This document shows, in pieces, positions 1-6,611 of a stretch of 7,860 nucleotides of DNA. Origin of the DNA: CAZLBC01 sp964557575. Its GTDB lineage: Bacteria > Planctomycetota > Phycisphaerae > SM23-33. Within the stretch, counting starts at the first letter, position 1; every line of letters starts with the position of its first letter. The notes under the pieces are model-generated. The model saw only the letters and a program-made list of their open reading frames with translations. It ran no database searches and had not been told where the DNA came from. Both the position numbers and the translations under genes were made by a program. Where the stretch lies: assembly GCA_964557575.1 (NCBI GenBank), contig CAZLBC010000148.1:1-7860 (forward strand). The letters are read 5' to 3'.

Positions 1-33
1 GCGGGGCTGGGCATCACGCGGAAAAAACAGTAA
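1..33 (+). CDS. C-terminal tail of an upstream gene (partial, uncertain)
   Basis: Reading from base 1 gives ten codons, AGLGITRKKQ, and then a TAA stop at 31-33. The short basic tail and the 35-base gap to the next start, which holds a good ribosome binding site, suit the end of an upstream gene co-transcribed with the esterase. Ten residues cannot identify a family, and an open frame this short can occur by chance. The call rests on position and spacing only. Confidence 0.35.
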   Translation, partial: AGLGITRKKQ

Positions 34-55
34 CCCGTCGCATGAACCGAACGAG

Positions 56-61
56 AAGGAG
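56..61 (+). promoter_or_regulatory. Ribosome binding site deciding the esterase start
   Basis: AAGGAG lies 7 bases before the ATG at 69. It supports that start over the in-frame ATG at 42, which has only pyrimidine-rich, non-SD sequence in front of it. Confidence 0.7.
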
Positions 62-68
62 AACCGCC

Positions 69-1646
69 ATGAGACATGTTTTTCGCACCGCGATCATCAC
101 CGCGGCACTGCTGCTCGCCGTTTTCGCCACCGTCGGCGCGGAGGTCCGCCTCCCCGGTTTCTTCACCGACCACATGGTCCTGCAGCGGGACATGCCGGTG
201 CCGATCCGGGGGTGGGCCAACCCGGGCGAGAAGGTGACCGTCGCATTCGCCGGGCAGACACAGGAGGCCGCGGCGGGCGCAGACGGCACGTGGATGGTGA
301 AACTGGAACCCATGAAGGCGGACGCGAAGGGACAGGTCCTCTCGATCGCCGGCACAAACATCAACGACGTCCTCGTCGGCGAGGTCTGGATCTGCTCCGG
401 CCAGTCGAACATGGAGTGGACCCTCGGCCGGTCGCTGAACGCCGGGCAGGAGGTCGCCGCGGCGAAGTACCCCGCCATCCGGCACCTGAAGATAGGCCAC
501 ATCAACAAGCCGTTCCCGCAGGACGACGTGAAGGCGGCGTGGCAGGTCTGCTCGCCGCGGACCGCCGGTTCGTTCACCGCCGTCGGGTACTTTTTCGGCA
601 GGAAGCTGCACACGGAACTCGACGTGCCCGTCGGCCTGATCGGCTCGAACTGGGGCGGGACCCGCGTCGAGCCGTGGACCCCGCCGGTCGGCTTCAGGGC
701 GGTCCCCGCGCTCAAGAGCATAAGTGAAAAGGTCGACGCCGGCCTGCCGACCACGGAAACCGGCCGGAAGGCGTGGTCGGCGTACCTCGCCGGCCTCGCG
801 CAGTGGCTGCCGCGGGCGAAGGCGGCCGTCGGCGACGGGAAGTACCCCCCCGCCATGCCGCGGCGGCCGACCAGCCTGGGACCGAGCCACCAGGAGCCGG
901 CCAAGCTCTACAACGGCATGATCGCCCCCCTGGTCCCCTACGCCGTCCGCGGCGCGATCTGGTACCAGGGCGAGTCAAACGGCGGCGAGGGGATCTCCTA
1001 CTTCTACAAAAAAAAGGCCCTGATCACCGGCTGGCGGACGGTCTGGAACCAGGGCCCCTTCCCCTTCTACTTCGTCCAGCTCGCGAATTTCCGGCAGCGC
1101 AACGACGACCCGGCCGGCGGCGACGGGTGGGCCAAGCTCCGCGAGGCCCAGCGGAAGTGCCTGGAGATCGAAAACACCGGCATGGCGGTCACCATCGACA
1201 TCGGCAACCCCCGCGACATCCACCCCAAGAACAAGCAGGACGTCGGCGCCCGCCTGGCCCGCTGGGCCCTGGCAAAGGACTACGGCAGAAAGGACCTGGT
1301 CTGCAGCGGCCCCCTCTACGAGAAGATGACCGTCGAGAACGGCGCCGCCCGGATCAGTTTCACGCACACCGGCGGCGGGCTGATCGTCGGCGAGAAAGAA
1401 GGCCTCGCCCCGGTCAGGAAGGTCGAGAATGGCGAACTGAAGGGCTTTTCGATCGCCGGGCAGGACAGGAAATGGCACTGGGCGAAAGCCGGGATCGGCC
1501 CCGACGAAAAGACCGTGATCGTCTCGTGCGACGCGGTCACGAAGCCCGCGGCGGTCCGGTACGGCTTCCGGACGAACCCCGGCGAGTGCAACCTGTATAA
1601 CGCCGCGGGGCTGCCGGCCTCCCCGTTCCGCACGGACGACTGGTAG
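69..1646 (+). CDS. Exported SGNH-family O-acetylesterase (sialate O-acetylesterase-like)
   Basis: This 525-residue protein is a predicted exported carbohydrate O-acetylesterase that removes acetyl groups from sugars. Residues 1-24 form a signal peptide with a basic start, a hydrophobic core and a VGA|E cleavage site. An N-terminal beta-sandwich-like segment follows (DHMVLQRDMPVPIRGWA), then the SGNH hydrolase domain. Catalytic blocks are visible: CSGQSNM with nucleophile Ser113, GSNWGGT at 192-198, WYQGESN at 298-304, and the Asp/His block DIHP with Asp383 and His385. Length is normal for the family. The start at 69 is preferred because AAGGAG lies at 56-61, 7 bases upstream. An in-frame ATG at 42 has no such site and would add an extension before the signal peptide. 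Family members are routinely named sialate O-acetylesterase, but many probably act on acetylated plant or algal glycans. The adjoining GH26 remnant suggests acetylated mannan as a possible substrate, which is inference. Confidence 0.9.
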   Translation: MRHVFRTAIITAALLLAVFATVGAEVRLPGFFTDHMVLQRDMPVPIRGWANPGEKVTVAFAGQTQEAAAGADGTWMVKLEPMKADAKGQVLSIAGTNINDVLVGEVWICSGQSNMEWTLGRSLNAGQEVAAAKYPAIRHLKIGHINKPFPQDDVKAAWQVCSPRTAGSFTAVGYFFGRKLHTELDVPVGLIGSNWGGTRVEPWTPPVGFRAVPALKSISEKVDAGLPTTETGRKAWSAYLAGLAQWLPRAKAAVGDGKYPPAMPRRPTSLGPSHQEPAKLYNGMIAPLVPYAVRGAIWYQGESNGGEGISYFYKKKALITGWRTVWNQGPFPFYFVQLANFRQRNDDPAGGDGWAKLREAQRKCLEIENTGMAVTIDIGNPRDIHPKNKQDVGARLARWALAKDYGRKDLVCSGPLYEKMTVENGAARISFTHTGGGLIVGEKEGLAPVRKVENGELKGFSIAGQDRKWHWAKAGIGPDEKTVIVSCDAVTKPAAVRYGFRTNPGECNLYNAAGLPASPFRTDDW

Positions 1647-1686
1647 GAGGAAGGCCGGCACCCCGTTCCGATGCTATACGCCATAA

Positions 1687-2358
1687 CAGCCGCGGCCTGA
1701 CGAGGGAACGCGCAGCCGCCACGCCCCGGTTGCGTTCCCCGGGGGCGCGGCGGAACACGTCGAGGACGACAAGGCTTACCTGGACCAGCTCAACGGCATA
1801 GCGGACGGCATAGATGATCTGCAGAAAGAGGGTATCGTGGTCCTGTACCGCCCGTTTCACGAGTGGCACGGGAAGTGGTTTTGGTGGGGAGGCCTGGCGG
1901 CAGACGTCGCCCGGCAGTTCTGGGAGAACATGTTCGGCTATTTCACCGGGCCCCGGGGCCTGCACAATATCATCTGGGTCTACAACGGCTCCATGAAGCG
2001 CTACCCGGGAGGCCCGTATGTCGACATCAATTCCCGCGATTACTACCGGAACTATGCCGGGGACCTTGCCAGACACTACAGGGAGATGACCTCCGCCGGC
2101 AAAGCCTTCGCTGTCGGCGAATTCGGGCCTCCCGGCCACTCACTCGATCCCGATACCCCGCGAAACTACGACTACTCAACATTTGCGAAGACCACGATCA
2201 GGGCGGCGCCGGGCACGGTCTATTTTCTTGCCTGGAGAGATGCCTGGGGGCTCCATCGCAACCCCGGAACGAAGCACCTCATGAAGGATCCCCTGGTTGT
2301 GAACCGCGACGACCTCGCCGGCGAACTATTCCCGAAGCTTGAGAAAGCCAGGCCGTAA
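1687..2358 (+). pseudogene. 5'-truncated glycoside hydrolase family 26 (mannanase-like) remnant
   Basis: The frame opens after a TAA at 1684-1686 and runs 223 codons to TAA at 2356-2358. From roughly 1759 it reads as the C-terminal part of a GH26 catalytic barrel, the family of beta-1,4-mannanases and related enzymes. LDQLNGIADGIDDLQ leads into VLYRPFHEW, whose Glu (codon 1861-1863) matches the GH26 acid/base. WFWWGG follows, then IIWVYN, and AVGEFG, whose Glu (2119-2121) matches the nucleophile. The C-terminus looks complete. The N-terminal part of the barrel is absent: GH26 domains are usually about 300 residues, and only about 100 bases separate this sequence from the esterase stop. No ATG with a ribosome binding site precedes the conserved part. 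A GTG at 1837 could start a 173-residue product, but that would begin at the acid/base strand and could not fold as a barrel. It is most likely a deletion relic; an assembly join is the alternative. Confidence 0.75.
1704..1739. repeat. 8-bp inverted repeat downstream of the esterase
   Basis: GGGAACGC at 1704-1711 and GCGTTCCC at 1732-1739 are perfect reverse complements separated by 20 bases, 57 bases after the esterase stop. No T tract follows on the plus strand, so it is not a textbook intrinsic terminator. It could still be an RNA hairpin at the transcript end, or a scar of the rearrangement that truncated the GH26 gene, whose readable frame begins right here. The arms could also arise by chance in GC-rich sequence. 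Confidence 0.4.
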
Positions 2359-2502
2359 CGGGACACAATTGAAAACGAAGCACGCAAGAGAGCGGACCGG
2401 ATTCATAAACCCGCCGCGCGGCTTCCCCCCTTACCCTGTTCTGTTACACAACAGATATGATCCATACAAATCTTGTTCTCATCGAAGATAAAGATTCACG
2501 GT
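2359..2502. other. Intergenic stretch with a short dyad
   Basis: This is the first part of the convergent gap between the GH26 remnant and the large minus-strand gene. By eye it is more AT-rich than the flanking genes and shows no convincing reading frame. It holds a 6-base dyad, TCTGTT at 2440-2445 and AACAGA at 2450-2455, around the loop ACAC. The dyad is not followed by a T run on either strand, so it is at best a weak RNA hairpin. Confidence 0.4.
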
Positions 2503-2535
2503 GATGAAAAAAAGGTACCTGACACCTTTTTCATC
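2503..2535. repeat. REP-like palindrome around GGTACCTGACACC
   Basis: The left arm GATGAAAAAAAGGT (2503-2516) and the right arm ACCTTTTTCATC (2524-2535) are near-perfect reverse complements, differing by two extra A bases in the left arm, around the small loop ACCTGAC. It lies about 48 bases past the stop of the minus-strand gene, in a convergent gap. From memory, the core AAAAAGGTGTCAGGTACC recurs between genes in several environmental bacteria; I could not check this. It may be a repetitive extragenic palindrome, or act as a weak bidirectional terminator because T-rich arms are present on both strands. Confidence 0.55.
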
Positions 2536-2559
2536 GAGGAAAAAATCCACCGGAACCGG

Positions 2560-2579
2560 AAAAAAGGCACCTGCCCTCT
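2560..2579. repeat. Degenerate second copy of the REP-like core
   Basis: AAAAAAGGCACCTGCC and the bases after it align with the core of the palindrome at 2503-2535, about 16 of 20 bases matching by eye, but this copy lacks the complementary T-rich arm. It ends just before the stop codon of the minus-strand gene. Similarity over a poly-A-rich core could be partly fortuitous. Confidence 0.35.
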
Positions 2580-2582
2580 CCC

Positions 2583-5500
2583 TCACCGCCCCGCCAGGCA
2601 GATCACCCGGCCGTCCATCGTCACGAGGTACAGGCGCCCGCCGGCGGCGGCCATGCCGTCGAAGATCGGCGGGCTGTCGAGCTTCAGTTCCGCGAGCCGC
2701 TCGGCGCTGTCCGCCGAGACGGCCCACAGGGTCGCCCCTTTCTCGCCGCGGAAGGCGGCGTTCTGCGCGGCGAGCTTCTCCTGCATCGCCGCGTCGCCGC
2801 GGCTGCGCTTCGCCTTCTCCTCGTCGACGAGGTCGGGCGGGCCGGCTATAAAGAGCCGCGCGCCGGCGAGGACCATCGCCCGGACCATCATCGGCGTCTG
2901 CAGCGTCCAGCGTCCGTCCGGGGCCACCGTGGCCGAGGCATCCTTCGCGCCGGCGAATCGCGCGGCCTTCCCGAATCTGCCGTCGGCGAACGTGACGCCC
3001 GCGGGCTTCCCGTGGTTGTTGTTTCCCGACGTGTCGCGGGCGTCGGCCCCGTCGAACGAGTACCGGGCGGCGAGGGCGCTGTCTTTCACGGCGCCACCGG
3101 CATCCCCGGCCCGGGCCGCGATCGCGTCGGCGCCCAGGGCCCGGCGGTACAGCCGGACCTCGTCGACCAGGCCGGTGAACGGACAGGAATCGCCGTAACC
3201 GCCGACCTGCGATTCCTCGTCGGCGCCGATCTCCATCGGCTCGGAGGGATCGGCGACCACGAAGCGCTGCGCGTCGGCCTCCCCCGCCGGCCGGCCGTCC
3301 ACGAACACCTGCAGCTTCTTGTCCTTGGTCAGGACGCCGGCGACGTGGGCCCAGCGTCCCGTCACCGGTTTCTTCGCCCGCACCGACCGGACCGTGCCGT
3401 CGATCCGCACGGCGAACGCCGGGCGGCCCTTCTCCACGTACAGCGCGCAGCCGTGCCGCAGGCCGCCGCGGGCCAGTACGACACCCCGCGGCTTTTCAGC
3501 CTTGATCCAGGCCTCCACCGTCAGGGGCGTTTTGGCGATGTTCATGCAGGCGGACTTCTCGAACCGTACCACCGCGGCGGCCGCCGACCCGCCGGACAGC
3601 TTCTTTGATACCGGTTCGGATTTCGTCGTTCTGAAGAGCTGGTGCTCCAGGGTCGTGGTCCAGCGGTAGTACCGCGGCAACCGCCCATACCCGTAGACGT
3701 ACTGCTCGTCGAAGACCAGGATCTTGCCCGCCGGGGCCGCCTTCCCCGCCTTCGCGTATCCCGCCCAGCCGCCGGTAAACCGGCTGCCGTACACCCAGTA
3801 GGTGCGGTGCCACCAGGAGTCGTCGAGGAAGCCGGTGGGGCTGAACAGGTGGGCGTGCGCGGGATTCTGCGTGCAGGGGATCGAGTACCGCTCGGGGTTG
3901 CCCCCGTAGGGAAGCGCCTCCATCGGCAGCCGCGTGCCGTCCGGTTTGAAGGGCTGGGACCGCATGTAGACCAGTGTTCCGTCCGACGAGAGGATGTCCG
4001 GCAGGCTCACCGGCATGTTGTGCTGCCGGGCGTAGTCCTGGACGGTCTTCCCCTCAGCGGTCCCCCGGCGGTCCATCACGGTCTCCGAAAGGAGCTTCCC
4101 GGTCAGCGGATCCAGGCGGCAGAGCCGCATCCCGCCGTCGAGGAACGCCAACCGCCCCGCCACGAACCAGAGGACGCCGTCCTCGACCAGGACGCTGCCG
4201 TGGACCGGCCAGACCGACTCGACCTGCCCGAACCAGGCGTGCCGTTCGTCGACCGGCGCGGCCCGGAACCGCCAGGCAAGCGCGCCGTCGGCCGCCCGCA
4301 GGCAGTAGACCCGCCCGTCGGCGGACCCGAAGATCACCCGGCCGCGATACACGGTCGGGGGGCTGTCGACCCGGCCCCCGGCCGTGAACCGCCACCGGGC
4401 CGCGCCGGTCTGCGCGTCCAGGGCGCAGACCGCGTGTTCGTCGACGTCCGCGACGTACACCGTCCCCCCCGCGATGACCGGACTGCTGACCTTCCCGCCG
4501 ACAGCGGCCTCCCACGCCGTCCGCAGCGCGGCGGGCACGTCGCAGGCGGCCCGGCCGCTCCGGGCGGCGTCGCGGCGGTAGGTCGGCCACGCATCCCCGG
4601 ACCCGGCGGCCGCGTCGGCCTTCGGTTCGTATGCCGGGCCCTTTACGAGGCGATCCGCCCCGGCGGCATCAGCCGGCAGCCGCCCCCCCGCTTTCGCCGG
4701 CGCCAGGGCGCTGAACCCGTAGAGCTTGGCCTCGGGAAAACACGCGCAGGGATGCTGGGGGGCGTAGAGCAGGCCGTTGGCCGGCATCGCCCCGTAGAGG
4801 CAGGCCCCGCGGACCCAGTGGTTGATGTCCCAGTGCTCGTTCTTGACGTCGACGAACTCGATGCCGGTCCGTGAGGTCAAAAGGAACCGCTCCGTGGCCT
4901 TGCTCCGGTGACAGCGGTGGTGGAACCAGTAGGTCTCGACGTCGGGGGCGAACTCGCTGACGATCTTCCCCGTCCGCGCGGTCCGGCCGGTGACGGTCCC
5001 CACCGCGTGCCCGCTGGTCGTCTCCCCGCACCAGACCACCCCGTCGATCACGAACAGGTCCTCGGCGGAGGCGTACCCGGAAAGCGGGTGCGGCCCCGTC
5101 CAGAGCTTTTTGCCGTCGGCCGCCGAGAGAACCGTCAGCGTGTCCTCGACCCCGGTCTTCCACGTGCGGTTCTGCGTGTTGGCCAGCTCGCTGCTCGCCA
5201 GGAGGACCAGGTCCTCGTAGAGGACCAGCGTGGGACCCGAGCGGGTGGTGTAACTCTTCGGCCGCGGGACCGGTGCCGACCGCCAGAGGGACTTTCCGTC
5301 CGCCAGTGACCGGCACACGATCCGGTCGGCGCTCATGAAGACCGCGCGCTCGGCGTCCGCGGCGAGCGAGAGCTTCACCACCGGCATCTCCGCGATCCAC
5401 CGGGCCGCGCCGGTCGCCGCGTCCACCGCCCGCACCGCCGTATCGCCGATGCGGACCAGGAGCGTGGTGCCCGCCAGGACCATACCCGCCGTTCCCTTCG

Positions 5501-6368
5501 TTTCGTCGAAGGTCGCGAGCGTATCGCCGGTCGCCGCGTCGAGGACGGAGACGGCGGCGTCGATCCCGAGGGTCGCGTAGACCCGGTCTCCCCGGGCGAC
5601 CAGCCGCCGCGGCAGGTCCGACGGGCCGCTCTTGAGCCGGTGCAGGTGCGTGTGCCACGCGGGGATCTCCCGCTTCCACAGGATCGTGCCGTTGAAGGCG
5701 TCCCGTGCCACCAGCCGCCACTCCGGCGGGGTGAGGATAGAGACCCGCGGGGCCTCGTCGATGATGTAAAAGACGCGATCGCCGGTGGCGACCGCGGCGG
5801 TGAGGCTCGACATATGGTCATGGTGCCGGGCGTAGCGCGGCCCGCCGCACCACTGCATCCGCCGCGGTGGGGCCACGACCGTGTCGCGGGAAACCGCATT
5901 GTTGGTCGCGTCGTAGAGGTAGTGGGTCCACGCGTCGATCGCCGCCGGGCGGGGCTTTCTGCGCGTCTTCCCGTCGCGCCAGGCGACGCCGCCGGGCGCG
6001 AGGACCCGCGTGATCTCCGCGTCGGCAACCCCGCAGGCGTCGTCGACGACGACCAGGTTGACCAGGTTGTCGATGTAGGGCAGCCGCCCGCCCCGCAGCA
6101 GGTCGACCGAGACCGGGCCGTACAGGCCCTTCTCCCCGAGCAGCGCCCGGGCCTTGTTCACGTTCGCGGGGTCGTCGTCCAGGCCATGGACCAGGAAGGC
6201 ATCGCCGGCGCGGAGCGCGGCGGTCAGCGTGCCGTCGCCGCAGCCGAGGTGGACCACGATGCCGCCGCTGCAGCCGGCGTCTTTCAGGAGAGCGGCGGCG
6301 CCGGGCGCCGCGCCGGCGGCGGACGCGATAAGACCGAGTAACACAACGGGCGAAAGGAAACGCTTCAT
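2583..6368 (-). CDS. Exported methyltransferase-like / PQQ-type beta-propeller / LamG fusion protein
   Basis: This 1261-residue protein has an unknown function. Residues 1-20 look like a signal peptide (MKRF start, hydrophobic core, A-G-A cleavage near 18-20). Residues 35-130 resemble a class I SAM-methyltransferase core: HLGCGDG (motif I, 40-46), the strand-2 acidic residue in HGLDDD (Asp64), LPYIDNLVNLVVVDD (96-110) and RVLAPGG (121-127). The first PQQ-like propeller region spans about 190-555, with repeats such as GTILWKREI and TGAARW. It includes the RHHDH patch (181-185) and the His/Cys-rich segments HHRCH (483-487) and HPCAC (539-543). A low-complexity linker leads to AWPTYRRD at 593, a typical start of a second propeller, running to about 910. 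A LamG-like domain follows (about 930-1145), and a last blade (1150-1261) ends in GRVICLAG. No quinoprotein dehydrogenase active site is recognised, so it is PQQ-like only in fold. The start is supported by AAGGAG at 6375-6380, 6 bases upstream. The gene appears monocistronic in this window. Confidence 0.88.
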   Translation of the reverse strand: MKRFLSPVVLLGLIASAAGAAPGAAALLKDAGCSGGIVVHLGCGDGTLTAALRAGDAFLVHGLDDDPANVNKARALLGEKGLYGPVSVDLLRGGRLPYIDNLVNLVVVDDACGVADAEITRVLAPGGVAWRDGKTRRKPRPAAIDAWTHYLYDATNNAVSRDTVVAPPRRMQWCGGPRYARHHDHMSSLTAAVATGDRVFYIIDEAPRVSILTPPEWRLVARDAFNGTILWKREIPAWHTHLHRLKSGPSDLPRRLVARGDRVYATLGIDAAVSVLDAATGDTLATFDETKGTAGMVLAGTTLLVRIGDTAVRAVDAATGAARWIAEMPVVKLSLAADAERAVFMSADRIVCRSLADGKSLWRSAPVPRPKSYTTRSGPTLVLYEDLVLLASSELANTQNRTWKTGVEDTLTVLSAADGKKLWTGPHPLSGYASAEDLFVIDGVVWCGETTSGHAVGTVTGRTARTGKIVSEFAPDVETYWFHHRCHRSKATERFLLTSRTGIEFVDVKNEHWDINHWVRGACLYGAMPANGLLYAPQHPCACFPEAKLYGFSALAPAKAGGRLPADAAGADRLVKGPAYEPKADAAAGSGDAWPTYRRDAARSGRAACDVPAALRTAWEAAVGGKVSSPVIAGGTVYVADVDEHAVCALDAQTGAARWRFTAGGRVDSPPTVYRGRVIFGSADGRVYCLRAADGALAWRFRAAPVDERHAWFGQVESVWPVHGSVLVEDGVLWFVAGRLAFLDGGMRLCRLDPLTGKLLSETVMDRRGTAEGKTVQDYARQHNMPVSLPDILSSDGTLVYMRSQPFKPDGTRLPMEALPYGGNPERYSIPCTQNPAHAHLFSPTGFLDDSWWHRTYWVYGSRFTGGWAGYAKAGKAAPAGKILVFDEQYVYGYGRLPRYYRWTTTLEHQLFRTTKSEPVSKKLSGGSAAAAVVRFEKSACMNIAKTPLTVEAWIKAEKPRGVVLARGGLRHGCALYVEKGRPAFAVRIDGTVRSVRAKKPVTGRWAHVAGVLTKDKKLQVFVDGRPAGEADAQRFVVADPSEPMEIGADEESQVGGYGDSCPFTGLVDEVRLYRRALGADAIAARAGDAGGAVKDSALAARYSFDGADARDTSGNNNHGKPAGVTFADGRFGKAARFAGAKDASATVAPDGRWTLQTPMMVRAMVLAGARLFIAGPPDLVDEEKAKRSRGDAAMQEKLAAQNAAFRGEKGATLWAVSADSAERLAELKLDSPPIFDGMAAAGGRLYLVTMDGRVICLAGR

Positions 6369-6374
6369 GACGGA

Positions 6375-6380
6375 CTCCTT
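6375..6380 (-). promoter_or_regulatory. Ribosome binding site of the large fusion gene
   Basis: On the minus strand AAGGAG stands 6 bases before the ATG at 6368-6366. A signal peptide begins directly at that ATG, so both signals agree on this start. Confidence 0.7.
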
Positions 6381-6495
6381 CGAGAATAATGCCTCGCGCG
6401 GTTTCAGATTGACAGACAGGCAGCCGATACCGGATTGTACCCCCGCCCCGCCGTGCTGTAAACCCGGCGAGCGACGTCGGTTGGCCCGCGGCGAT
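6381..6495. other. Divergent intergenic region, left half
   Basis: This should contain the promoter of the minus-strand fusion gene, but I find no convincing pair of -35 and -10 boxes reading left. On the plus strand a TTGACA occurs at 6409-6414 without a good -10 at the right distance. No coding sequence is evident. Confidence 0.4.
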
Positions 6496-6509
6496 GTGTA
6501 GCATTACAC
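6496..6509. promoter_or_regulatory. Short dyad, possible operator
   Basis: GTGTA (6496-6500) and TACAC (6505-6509) form a perfect inverted repeat around GCAT. The site overlaps where the -35 element of the rightward promoter would lie, a usual position for a repressor or activator site. The arms are only five bases, so chance cannot be excluded. No regulator gene is present in the window to pair with it. Confidence 0.3.
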
Positions 6510-6526
6510 GAAACAACGCGTATAAT
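6497..6526 (+). promoter_or_regulatory. Promoter candidate for the aspartic protease gene
   Basis: A perfect TATAAT at 6521-6526 stands out in GC-rich sequence. The -35 is poor: TGTAGC at 6497-6502, 18 bases upstream, is the best fit. Transcription would begin near 6533, giving a leader of roughly 80 bases before the start at 6612. This placement argues against an in-frame ATG at 6525, which lies inside the -10 box, as the start codon. Confidence 0.45.
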
Positions 6527-6595
6527 GATGTATGCTGCTCGCGTGCGGGGACAGCGCGTGGTAGCGCCCCCGCCGGGCGGGACGACAGCAAACGT

Positions 6596-6602
6596 AAAGG
6601 AG
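6596..6602 (+). promoter_or_regulatory. Ribosome binding site deciding the protease start
   Basis: AAAGGAG stands 9 bases before the ATG at 6612. It favours that start over the in-frame ATG at 6525, which would add 29 residues of low-complexity sequence before the conserved domain. Confidence 0.7.
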
Positions 6603-6611
6603 AATCTACGT

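Noticed and set aside
42..68. Earlier in-frame start for the esterase
   Set aside because: No ribosome binding site precedes it, and it would place nine extra residues ahead of a well-formed signal peptide that starts at 69.
14..904. Long minus-strand open frame (296 codons) opposite the esterase
   Set aside because: It is a mirror of the esterase in GC-rich codons, has low-complexity Arg/Pro/Ala/Ser-rich sequence, and shows no family motif. The plus-strand gene has all its catalytic blocks.
3642..4874. Long plus-strand open frame (410 codons) opposite the propeller gene
   Set aside because: Its product is Pro/Arg/Gly-rich without motifs, as expected of an antisense frame in high-GC DNA, and the minus-strand protein is clearly the real one.
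2583..6368. Quinoprotein dehydrogenase using bound PQQ
   Set aside because: Repeats match the structural propeller family, but I see no recognisable dehydrogenase active site or cofactor-binding disulfide, and the domain order differs from alcohol dehydrogenases.
6409..6438. TTGACA at 6409-6414 as a plus-strand promoter
   Set aside because: No sequence near 16-18 bases downstream resembles TATAAT well enough; GATTGT at 6433 is a poor match.
6525..6611. Earlier in-frame start for the aspartic protease
   Set aside because: The ATG lies inside the TATAAT box, has no ribosome binding site, and adds a low-complexity leader. The start at 6612 has AAAGGAG at good spacing.
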